DNA from: Microscilla marina ATCC 23134
GTDB taxonomy: Bacteria; Bacteroidota; Bacteroidia; Cytophagales; Microscillaceae
Assembly: GCF_000169175.1 (NCBI RefSeq)
Contig: NZ_AAWS01000001.1
Span: 1 to 64,000, forward strand
Direction of reading: 5' to 3'
DNA: 64,000 nt
Below the pieces are notes generated by a model, which had not been told where the DNA came from, did no database searches, and worked only from the letters and a program-made list of their open reading frames with translations. Below, piece after piece: positions 52,351-60,015 of the stretch. Both the position numbers and the translations under genes were made by a program. The stretch's first letter is position 1, and every line of letters starts with the position of its first letter.

Positions 52351-53820
52351 GTTGTAGAAATTAAAAAGGGTATAAAAAATTGAATTCCAATTAATTATAC
52401 CCATAATTCATTGCAAAAGGTTATTATTATATCTCCTAAAACATCATAATAGCTTTTACAATGAATATACATTTTAAAAAAACTTTCGTAAAGAACTATC
52501 CTCTTTAGTAAAAAAATATTTTCGTGGTCATTTTTGTGAGGAGGTCAACATATTTACTACCATTTCGGAAACATTTGATAAATCGTGTTTGAGTTTAGAG
52601 GAATGCACTAAACTAGAAAAGCTTCTGCAGGTTTTTTATTTGGGTCAATTGGTAGGTTTACCTACTTTGAACAGTATCTTAGTGAAGCATGGGGTTGTGA
52701 GCAATTCTGCTCAAATCAGCTATCAAAAGTTGGCTTCTAATTTATCTATTAGCACCATTCGGAAGCTATTTGAAGAGGTTTTTTCGGCTCAGTTGGGTCA
52801 GGTACTCCAAGAAATGAGTGAAAAAGATTCAAGTTGTTGGTCAAAAACAACGGTCACTGTTGTGTTGGATGATAGCGTGTTTCGGTGTTGGCTATCTTCT
52901 CAGAATCATTTGAAAGATTTTGAGGAGTGCTACGGGAAATTTTTTAGTGGTCAGTTTGGTACAAGTGTGTATGGTTTTCGGGTGTTGACCCTTGGGGTGA
53001 GCATTGATGGGGTATTTTACCCACTTTTCTTTGATTTTATCAAGAAGAAAACCTCCAACGCTTATCAGAAACCAGCAAAAGTAGCTCAAAAGCTTGTGAG
53101 GCGCTGGGGAGAATATCGCAAAAAGCTGACTAGAACTGGGTATGATTTTCCTACACTTCACCTGAGTTGTGACAATGGATATAGTAATGAGGCTTTGGCA
53201 GAAAGTTGTGCCCAAAATGGACTTTGTTACATCAGTGTAACCAAAAAATCTCATTATGTGGTAATAGAGGGTCAAAAGGTAAAGCTCTCTGATTGGATTG
53301 AGAAAGAATTTATCCCAGCAGAGCAAGCTCATCAAGCGAGTCAAAAAATGCTTCCTGAGGAAGATAAAACCACTTTTAAAAGGAGAATAAGTGCCTATTA
53401 TTGTAGCAAGAAACAAGCTGTAACTTTGCTGTTTTTTCGGCTCAATGGATCAAAGAAAGTAAGTGTTATTTATAGCACAAGTAAACATATTTTCGCCAAA
53501 ACCTTGCGAAGACACTGGTTTCAGAGAACTTATATTGAACAGTTTTTCAAATTACTCAAACATGTGCTCCAAATTGGGGAAGCCAGAACAAAAGACAAAA
53601 AAGGTTTTGAATTCAAGTTATACCGATTTTCTTATGTAGCCTTGCACGCACAAAAACTGGTGAAATGGATCAGAAAACAAATGAAGGGTTTTAACAAAAA
53701 AGGGTTCATTACCATACAGCGAACCCTTAATTCAGACCCGGATATTTTAGACCTTTTGCAAGAAAAATTAATAGCAAACATTTGTAAATCAAATAGTTAT
53801 AAACAATGAAATAATTACAA
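52351..53820 (+). mobile_element. insertion sequence of about 1470 bp with 5-bp target duplication
   Basis: The word ATTAA occurs at 52346-52350 and 53821-53825, and the two halves of one surface-protein gene join in frame across these points. The element ends are GTTGTAGAAATT on the left and, read inward from the right, TTGTAATTATT; only TTGTA is shared, so the inverted repeats are weak. It carries one transposase gene. The split gene fixes the ends well. Confidence 0.8.
52589..53809 (+). CDS. IS4-like DDE transposase, 406 aa or longer
   Basis: DDE-type core: VVLDDSVFRCWLSS (first Asp), then LHLSCDNGYSNEAL (second Asp) and RTYIEQFFKLLKHVLQIGEA (Glu plus Lys), the pattern of IS4-like enzymes. 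This start is a TTG. Coding similarity clearly extends upstream in the same frame from 52478 (NFRKELSSLVKKYFRGHF). An ATG at 52461 opens MNIHFKK in the next frame and would join it after a one-base shift at the run of seven A at 52476-52482. So the real start is probably 52461 with a frameshift or slippage. It disrupts a gliding-type surface protein gene. Confidence 0.8.
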   Translation: MSLEECTKLEKLLQVFYLGQLVGLPTLNSILVKHGVVSNSAQISYQKLASNLSISTIRKLFEEVFSAQLGQVLQEMSEKDSSCWSKTTVTVVLDDSVFRCWLSSQNHLKDFEECYGKFFSGQFGTSVYGFRVLTLGVSIDGVFYPLFFDFIKKKTSNAYQKPAKVAQKLVRRWGEYRKKLTRTGYDFPTLHLSCDNGYSNEALAESCAQNGLCYISVTKKSHYVVIEGQKVKLSDWIEKEFIPAEQAHQASQKMLPEEDKTTFKRRISAYYCSKKQAVTLLFFRLNGSKKVSVIYSTSKHIFAKTLRRHWFQRTYIEQFFKLLKHVLQIGEARTKDKKGFEFKLYRFSYVALHAQKLVKWIRKQMKGFNKKGFITIQRTLNSDPDILDLLQEKLIANICKSNSYKQ

Positions 53821-54039
53821 ATTAAGGTATTACTGCCTTTAGAATAAATAGAAGCGGTTATGTCGTTGTCTTCTGCTTGAGGGTTGCCGTTAACATCGTC
53901 GAAATAAAGATTGAGTATAAGTGTATAATTGAAGCCGTCGAGGTATTTAAGCTGAAACTCGCCCCCTACTATGTGGGTGGCGCGCAATGTAAAACACCCT
54001 AGTAGCAGGAAAGCAAGCGTTAAATAAAATTTTTTCATT
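53821..54039 (-). pseudogene. gliding-motility/T9SS surface protein, N-terminal fragment
   Basis: The ATG at 54039 gives MKKFYLTLAFLLLGCFTLRA, a signal peptide, followed by the conserved THIVGGEFQLKYLDGFNYTL opening of gliding-associated PKD/cadherin-type surface proteins. At SKGSNTL the frame runs into the insertion sequence and stops 26 codons later. The open frame continues upstream of 54039 into a MITE-like element, which is not part of the gene. With the C-terminal half at 50704-52350, the original protein was about 620 residues. Confidence 0.85.
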
Positions 54040-54064
54040 GTATGTGGATTATATATTTTACCTA

Positions 54065-54226
54065 AGAGCTTGTTTAAACTTTCGCGTTTAGCGTGATTTT
54101 CGATGAATTTTGTTTTCAGATGCGTTAAATTTTGAAGTAATAGCCGCGCTATTGCAGATAAATTTAACAATATATGAGGGCAAAATTCGCGTAAAGTGCC
54201 TATTAGGTGAATTTTAAACGAGCTCT
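54065..54226. repeat. MITE-like element, family B, copy 2
   Basis: Ends AGAGCTTGTTTAAA (54065-54078) and the complement of AGAGCTCGTTTAAA (54213-54226), one mismatch in 14. A central hairpin AATAGCCGCGCTATT is present. Same size and ends as 13488-13650. It fills most of the 240-base gap between the divergent surface-protein and rlmD genes and may carry or disrupt their promoters. Confidence 0.65.
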
Positions 54227-54279
54227 AAAGTATCCTTTTTTTTGTAATAAGTTAAAAACTGTTGAACTTTGTTCTTAAC

Positions 54280-55725
54280 ATGAGAAGAAAAAAACAAGTT
54301 ATTATACCAAACCTTACTATAGAAGGGGTGGCGGCCGAAGGAAAGTGTATAACACGATACGAAGATAAGGTCATATTTGTAGACGGCAAATTAGTAGCTC
54401 CACAAGATGTGGTTGATTTAAAAGTTACCAGAAAGCGAAAAAACTACATTGAGGCAATACCTGTCCAGTTTCATGAATATTCTCCTTTGCGGATAGAACC
54501 CTTCTGTAGCCATTTTGGTACGTGTGGAGGTTGCAAGTGGCAACACTTGCCGTATGAGCAACAACTGCAGTTTAAGCAACAACAAATCGTTGACAACCTG
54601 GAAAGAATAGGCAAGTTGGATTTACCAGAAGTAAAGCCAATTTTGGGCTCAGCCCATACCCAGTATTACCGCAACAAACTGGAGTTTACCTTTTCTAACC
54701 GTCGTTGGATGACTAAGGAAGAAATTGCTACTGAAGAAAAAATTCAAGATCCCAATGCCTTGGGTTTTCATATTCCCAAACGCTTTGATAAAATTTTGGA
54801 CATAGACCATTGCTATCTTCAGCCTGACCCTTCTAATAAAATACGGTTGACTCTGAAAAAATATGCAGTTGACAATGAACTTACGTTTTTTGATCAAAAA
54901 AATAACGAAGGTTTTTTGCGCAATGTGGTCATCCGCAATGCCAACTCCGGCGATTTGATGGTCATCATGATCTTTTTCTATGATGATCAAAACCTGATTG
55001 TTCCCCTATTGGAGCATTTACATTCTGAAGTACCAGAAATTACCTCGCTGCAGTACATCATTAACCCTAAGCAAAACGATGCTTATCAGGACTTGCCAGT
55101 AAAACTGTTTGCCGGAGAGCCCCACATTACCGAAACAATGCCTTCGCTTGATGAGGGAAAGCCCACGCTTAAGTTTAGGGTAGGTGCCAAGTCGTTTTAT
55201 CAAACCAATGCTTCGCAAGCGTATGAATTGTATAAAGTAGCGGGCGAAATGGCTGACCTTAAAGGCGATGAGGTAGTGTATGACCTGTATACTGGCACGG
55301 GTACCATTGCTAATTTTATTGCGCATAAAGCAAAAAAAGTAATAGGGCTTGAGTATGTGCCTATGGCTATAGAAAACGCCAAGGTAAACTCAGAGATCAA
55401 CAGCATAGATAATACATCATTTTTTGCGGGCGATATTCAGCATTTGCTCGACGAAGAGTTTGTGGAACTACATGGGCATCCCAACGTAATTATTACTGAC
55501 CCGCCGCGTTCGGGTATGCATGCCGATGTGGTAGAGATGCTTAAAAAAGCAAGCCCCGACAAGATTGTGTATGTGAGCTGTAACCCAGCTACTCAGGCGC
55601 GCGATTTGGCTATGCTTGCCGATGAATACGATATTACAGCAGTACAGCCAGTAGACATGTTTCCGCATACCCACCATGTAGAAAACGTAGTGCTGCTTGA
55701 GCGTAAGGTGTTGGTAACACGCTAA
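54280..55725 (+). CDS. rlmD: 23S rRNA (uracil-C5)-methyltransferase, RlmD type, 481 aa
   Basis: I start it at the ATG at 54280 (MRRKKQVIIPNLTIEG); the open frame extends six codons further to a TTG. An N-terminal TRAM domain (about 5-65) binds RNA. Cysteines of CSHFGTCGGCKW (about 78-89) and a later Cys bind a 4Fe-4S cluster. The C-terminal methyltransferase has the SAM motif VYDLYTGTGTIANF (about 336), TDPPRSGM (about 413) and YVSCNPATQARDLAML with the catalytic Cys. It methylates a uracil in 23S rRNA using SAM. Full length for the family. RlmC/RlmCD specificity cannot be excluded. Confidence 0.9.
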   Translation: MRRKKQVIIPNLTIEGVAAEGKCITRYEDKVIFVDGKLVAPQDVVDLKVTRKRKNYIEAIPVQFHEYSPLRIEPFCSHFGTCGGCKWQHLPYEQQLQFKQQQIVDNLERIGKLDLPEVKPILGSAHTQYYRNKLEFTFSNRRWMTKEEIATEEKIQDPNALGFHIPKRFDKILDIDHCYLQPDPSNKIRLTLKKYAVDNELTFFDQKNNEGFLRNVVIRNANSGDLMVIMIFFYDDQNLIVPLLEHLHSEVPEITSLQYIINPKQNDAYQDLPVKLFAGEPHITETMPSLDEGKPTLKFRVGAKSFYQTNASQAYELYKVAGEMADLKGDEVVYDLYTGTGTIANFIAHKAKKVIGLEYVPMAIENAKVNSEINSIDNTSFFAGDIQHLLDEEFVELHGHPNVIITDPPRSGMHADVVEMLKKASPDKIVYVSCNPATQARDLAMLADEYDITAVQPVDMFPHTHHVENVVLLERKVLVTR

Positions 55726-55948
55726 ACCTCCCTTACTTTGAAGAGTTTAGGTAAGAGCTGGGTGGCTTTTCATCCAGCTTTTTCTGTGTATGGTGGTACC
55801 GCAAAATAAAAAGTTGCCTGAGTTTACGATAATTTAATATAGCTTTATGTTATATATTTAGTGTAAAATTAATAATTTGAACCTCCTATCAAGCTGGTTG
55901 TATAACTTATGTCAGCAGGGTAGCCATATCAAAACCAAACACATTTTC

Positions 55949-57136
55949 ATGCAATATAAAAACTGGTTAGTATTTATTTTAATTACCCTACTTCTGTGCT
56001 GGCAACCAGTAAAAGCGCAGGATACCTTGCTAAGTTTGCAGGAACTTGAGCAAAAGGAGTTGTACAAAGTAATAGACGATGCAGTACACGATGCTGCCAA
56101 CGCGTATTTGCTTAGCCTGAAAAACAAAGGGTTGAAAAAAGTTCCCAAAGAAATTGGGAAACTCAAAAAGCTCCAGATGCTCGATTTGGGCTTGAACCAA
56201 ATAGATACCTTGCCTCCTTGTATTGGTAGTTTGAAGTTTTTGCAAATATTGGACTTATGGGGCGATAAAATAGCCTATTTGCCCGACACTATAGGCAATT
56301 TGGTGCATTTGAAGTTTCTCTATATGGACTATAATAAGTTGGTAAAACTACCCAAAAGCATCAAAAAGCTGACTCAACTACAGGTAATAGACCTAGAAGG
56401 CAATAAACTTACCCGCATACCATCCGAAATAGGGGCGTTGAAATCGTTGCGGGTGCTCGACTTAGAAAAAAACGGCATTTCAACCATTCCGAGTCAGTTG
56501 GGCAACCTGAGCCAGTTAGAAGTGCTTGACCTCGACAGCAACCAAATAAAACAAATACCTTACGCCATAGGTGGTTTGCGTAGCCTCAAGTACTTGTACC
56601 TAAGAAATAATCTGATAGATTCACTGCCCGACGAATTGAAAAATATGGTAAAACTGGAGCATTTGTATGTGAGCAATAACCGCCTGGACAGCAGCTTTGC
56701 CAAAAGTCGTTTTTTGGGAAAACTACAAAGCCTAAAGACCCTTGATTTGAGCAAAAATAAATTGGTTCGTTTGCCTCAAGACATTGTACAGCTCAAGAAC
56801 CTAAAAACGCTCATCCTTCACAATAATCAATTACAGGCGCTGCCCGATAGCCTGGGCGAAATAGAAAACCTTGAAGAGCTTGACTTGCGCAACAATCAAT
56901 TGACAGTGTTGCCTAAATCGGTATTACAGCTTGCCAAGTTAAAAAAACTGATACTGCGTAACAATCAATTGACAGTGTTGCCCGAAGAAATTGCACAAAT
57001 GAAAAACCTAAAGGAACTCGATTTGCGGGGCAACTTTACCACTCCCACCGAGTCGCAGTCTGCTACTGGGTACGACGCCGAAAAAGAAAAGGCCAAGATC
57101 AGAAAATGGTTGCCCAATACCAAGGTCAGGTTTTAA
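55949..57136 (+). CDS. secreted leucine-rich-repeat protein, 395 aa
   Basis: I start it at the ATG at 55949, which gives a clean signal peptide (MQYKNWLVFILITLLLCWQP, cut after VKAQ); the frame extends 24 codons upstream without family character. From about residue 60 there are some 14 LRRs of 23 residues with pattern LxxLxxLxLxxNxLxxLPxxI, for example LPKSVLQLAKLKKLILRNNQ. It is a solenoid for protein binding at the cell surface or periplasm. Two neighbouring repeats near 56890-56990 share almost the same DNA (RNNQLTVLP twice), indicating recent repeat duplication. No catalytic domain and no C-terminal sorting domain are seen. Confidence 0.85.
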   Translation: MQYKNWLVFILITLLLCWQPVKAQDTLLSLQELEQKELYKVIDDAVHDAANAYLLSLKNKGLKKVPKEIGKLKKLQMLDLGLNQIDTLPPCIGSLKFLQILDLWGDKIAYLPDTIGNLVHLKFLYMDYNKLVKLPKSIKKLTQLQVIDLEGNKLTRIPSEIGALKSLRVLDLEKNGISTIPSQLGNLSQLEVLDLDSNQIKQIPYAIGGLRSLKYLYLRNNLIDSLPDELKNMVKLEHLYVSNNRLDSSFAKSRFLGKLQSLKTLDLSKNKLVRLPQDIVQLKNLKTLILHNNQLQALPDSLGEIENLEELDLRNNQLTVLPKSVLQLAKLKKLILRNNQLTVLPEEIAQMKNLKELDLRGNFTTPTESQSATGYDAEKEKAKIRKWLPNTKVRF

Positions 57137-57765
57137 CTCATTGGCGGGCTAAGGTCAGGCAATGGGCGTTTTGGTGGTTTTGCCAGAGGTGGTTTTTGGG
57201 GAGATCACTTCCTCGAAGCTAACTATACACCAAGGTGGGTACTCACTTAAGTTGTACCCAACAAAAACAATTGGTGACGCGTTCAAGTTACAAGATCAAA
57301 CATTAATAGTTATGAAAAACAATCACCAGGTAACCTTTACTTACCACATGAAGTGGTGTCAACAACCCTCCTTGTATATTTTTACTTTGCCTCCTCCTTT
57401 TGCTTCATAAGGAATAGTACCAAAATAAATTTACATTTTTAACGTCATCTTTCGCTGACAGAATTCGTTAAAAAAACTTGCCGTAGCGTTGCTATGCCGC
57501 CGTCCCGCAGGGCTGGCTCAACATCCACTGGATATTGCCCTGCCTATCCTGCCAACAAAATATTTTGGCGTTACTATAGAACTTTATTTTTACACCATTC
57601 CTAAAGCATTTATTTGCAGTACTTTAATATGTTTTTTTGGATAATATCCGCGTGTTTTGGAAGAACTTACCGGACAAGTTTTCTTTTTTGAGGGCTAAAA
57701 TCAGTATTTTTGACCGAACACAATAACAAATAGCAAAATAGTGTGACACTTAAAATTGTAGATGT
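57137..57765. other. intergenic region with MITE-like element; uncertain small frame
   Basis: A plus-strand frame of 82 codons (57162-57410) has its stop codon formed by the first bases of the MITE at 57408. It has no recognisable domain, so it is either chance or the 5' part of a gene cut by the element. TATTTTTG at 57705-57712 matches TAnnTTTG and may be the promoter of the gene at 57766, but no well-spaced TTTG is found upstream. Confidence 0.4.
57408..57605. repeat. MITE-like repeat, family A, copy 2
   Basis: About 198 bp. It begins TAAGGAATAGT, with AAAATAAATTTACATTTTTA just inside, and ends CACCATTCCTAAA. The ends and the inner left block match 205-415. The middle has different GC-rich palindromic words (GCCGTCCCGCAGGGCTGGC), so only the ends are conserved. 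Confidence 0.6.
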
Positions 57766-58401
57766 ATGGGAAGTTTAGCAATTGTTTTGATGTTTATTTT
57801 CCTTTTTGGGTTAATTTTCATTGCCCCTGTTTTACACGCAAAAGATACCCTGAGAAAAGTAGAGCAGTTTATGCTTTATTTGGCAAGTAACTTATCACTT
57901 GAATTTCACAAAAAACCTCTTGCCAAAAAAGATCAAAAAATAGGTTATCCCGATGTATCGGGCGAAATAAACCAGCGTGCAGTACACGTATACGTAGAAG
58001 ACACCAGTATTACCAAAGAAGAAAAGCATCAAATTTATGTAGAGGTGCCCTGTCATAACTTATTACACCACGCTTTCAAGATTTATAAACGAGATATGTT
58101 TACCGAAATTTTGAGACCTGCGTATGACCACAGTGATGCGTATGAACAGGAAGATTTTGTGATGGAAAAATATGCACTTGAATCAGAAGAGTATGGTTTT
58201 TTTGCTCATTTTTTGAATGATGACGTGTGCGACACACTCGTTGATGCACAAGAATTGGTGCAAGGAATATTTGAATTAAACCACGGCATGCTCACCTATA
58301 AGGAGCCTACCAACACCTTTGGCGAAGACAAAGCCGACCGCATAGAAAAAATTGTAAAAGTAAGCATACAAATTGCCGAAAGAGTAGATGCAATGGATTA
58401 G
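57766..58401 (+). CDS. membrane-anchored protein of unknown function, 211 aa
   Basis: The N-terminal hydrophobic segment SLAIVLMFIFLFGLIFIAPV (about 2-22) is a signal anchor. The rest is soluble, charged and helical/beta mixed (VHVYVEDTSITKEEKHQIYV, LLHHAFKIYKRDMFTEILRP). No family recognised. It resembles no neighbour. It is followed almost at once by a 270-bp repeat, which separates it from a strong hairpin terminator at 58762 that may once have been its own. Confidence 0.65.
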   Translation: MGSLAIVLMFIFLFGLIFIAPVLHAKDTLRKVEQFMLYLASNLSLEFHKKPLAKKDQKIGYPDVSGEINQRAVHVYVEDTSITKEEKHQIYVEVPCHNLLHHAFKIYKRDMFTEILRPAYDHSDAYEQEDFVMEKYALESEEYGFFAHFLNDDVCDTLVDAQELVQGIFELNHGMLTYKEPTNTFGEDKADRIEKIVKVSIQIAERVDAMD

Positions 58402-58403
58402 TA

Positions 58404-58677
58404 CTTAGTAACGTGTTCGCCCCGTAAACGGGATTTCGGGCGTAGCCCTCAACAATAACTGTCCGATTTAGAATAAATTAGCTTCGCAGAGCTTGAACTT
58501 CGTTCTGCGGTTCGCTTTACTGCCTTTCGTTATTTTTATTGCCCGTAGCGCTGCTACAAGCGCAAAAACCGATGGCTAAAGCTTCGCTTTGCCGAGCTCT
58601 GCCAAAGGCTAAATGCCTCAGTCAGTTGTACGTATTTGCCCTAAAAAACAGAAACTTATTTTGAACACGTTACTTAG
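58404..58677. repeat. MITE-like element with 15-bp inverted ends
   Basis: CTTAGTAACGTGTTC at 58404-58418 and the complement of CTAAGTAACGTGTTC at 58663-58677, one mismatch. The interior has GC-rich palindromes (GCCCGTAGCGCTGCTACAAGCG and AAGCTTCGCTTTGCCGAGCT regions) shared with family A copy 1 near 300-350. It begins three bases after the upstream stop codon. Confidence 0.65.
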
Positions 58678-59229
58678 CTTACCTTACCTTACGTCATTGT
58701 TCCTGGTCTGTATCCTCTCCCTTATTTTTTCGATTCAAACGTTGGTGTGTTATAACTTATCAACCAAAGCTCTACATTTTATTTTGTAGAGCTTTGGTTT
58801 TTGGTACATCCTGCTTCTTTCTTTATAATTTTACTTTTAGACTTTAGGTAGGCGTAGTTTTTCTAAATTTATAGCTATATTTACTTGTTATCCAATATAA
58901 CTTTGACGTTAGAAGAGTACAAATTACTATTATGAGTCTTTCAATCATAAAACCTGTTAATATAAAGGCTTGATAAAAATACAGTGAATATTGTACTATT
59001 AGGCTTTTTTTTTGTGGCTTCTTTGAGAAGCTGCAAATCAACAATTGCAAGGTTTTACCAGTGATTCCCTGAGTACCAGAAAAACTGTTTTTTGTATGTA
59101 TTTTTCTAACCCCAATGAAGCATCCTGTGGCTTTGCCTGTATTGTAAGGCGTATGTTATTCTTACAAATAAGAGGGAATAAGGCAAAGCTGACAGCGTGT
59201 ATTCATTCAACCACTAAACATTTAAGTAA
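58678..59229. other. intergenic region upstream of the HAD phosphatase gene
   Basis: No gene accepted. It contains the strong terminator at 58762-58804. Short frames on both strands (for example the 62-codon plus frame ending at 59233) lack family character. The promoter for the gene at 59230 should be here but is not clear by eye. Confidence 0.4.
58762..58804 (+). terminator. strong rho-independent terminator
   Basis: AACCAAAGCTCTACA (58762-58776) pairs perfectly over 15 bp with TGTAGAGCTTTGGTT (58785-58799), loop of 8, followed by T-rich sequence. It is the strongest terminator hairpin in the window. The nearest upstream plus-strand gene ends at 58401, with a MITE-like element between. Confidence 0.85.
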
Positions 59230-59904
59230 ATGAATATCAAAGCCATTATTTTCGACCTGGATGGCACGCTCGTAAACTCTGTACGAGACTATGCCGACAC
59301 TGCTAACGATGTTTTAAACAGCTATGACTTTCCTACCCACACTTTACAAGACTATCAGCGTTTTTTAGGCAACGGTCTGGTAGACTTTGTGCAAAGCATA
59401 TTGCCTGCTTGCTATGAGCCAGGTAGCCGGGTATTTGAGAAATGCCTTGAACAATTCAGGCGTACATATACAGCTAACTGTTGTAATTATACGACCTTGT
59501 ATACAGGCATTGTAGACCTGCTTGACGAGTTGAGCTCTGCCAATGTACCTTTAAGCCTGTTGACCAATAAACCACATGAAATGACGCTTAAAGTAGCCCA
59601 GGCTTATTTAGATCGTTGGAAGTTTTTTCATCTCATGGGCTATCAGGGGTTGTTTCCACAAAAACCCGCGCCCAATGCTGCTTTGCATATAGCCCAAAGT
59701 ATAGGAATAGCCCCAGACAGTATTGCCTTGGTGGGAGACACCCCCGCAGACATGCATACGGCACGCAATGCAGGTATGTACGGAGTAGGAGTAGCGTGGG
59801 GGTTCCGCTCGGTAGAAGAGTTGCAAGAGGCGGGAGCAAGTAAAATTGTGACTGAACCAAAGCAAATCATCGATTTGGTAACCAACGCCTGTGTGGTAGG
59901 TTAA
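59230..59904 (+). CDS. HAD-superfamily hydrolase, phosphoglycolate phosphatase-like, 224 aa
   Basis: All four HAD motifs are present: I IFDLDGTLVNSVRDY (nucleophile Asp about 9), II SLLTNKP (about 114), III Lys in the QKPAPNA region (about 144), and IV LVGDTPADMHTARNAGM (about 174). The small helical cap after motif I fits the Gph/PGP group, which removes phosphate from 2-phosphoglycolate or similar small metabolites. Substrate cannot be told from sequence. Cytoplasmic, single gene. Confidence 0.85.
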   Translation: MNIKAIIFDLDGTLVNSVRDYADTANDVLNSYDFPTHTLQDYQRFLGNGLVDFVQSILPACYEPGSRVFEKCLEQFRRTYTANCCNYTTLYTGIVDLLDELSSANVPLSLLTNKPHEMTLKVAQAYLDRWKFFHLMGYQGLFPQKPAPNAALHIAQSIGIAPDSIALVGDTPADMHTARNAGMYGVGVAWGFRSVEELQEAGASKIVTEPKQIIDLVTNACVVG

Positions 59905-59940
59905 TTGAGCTTTTACCTCAACACCTTATTTAATTGTCAG

Positions 59941-59998
59941 AAGCTTTCCTCTTTAATTTCATAATTATTTAACAGTATATGATGTGAAGAGGAAGCTT
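59941..59998. terminator. possible bidirectional terminator between convergent genes
   Basis: AAGCTTTCCTCTT (from 59941) can pair with AAGAGGAAGCTT (ending about 59998), with one bulged T and a loop of about 34 bases. It lies between convergent stop codons at 59904 and 60016. The large loop makes it a weak candidate. Confidence 0.35.
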
Positions 59999-60015
59999 GC
60001 TTTATTCTTTTTGTT

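Noticed and set aside
57162-57410. 82-codon frame after the LRR gene
   Set aside because: No domain, and its stop codon is supplied by a MITE-like element; kept only as a remark in the intergenic entry.
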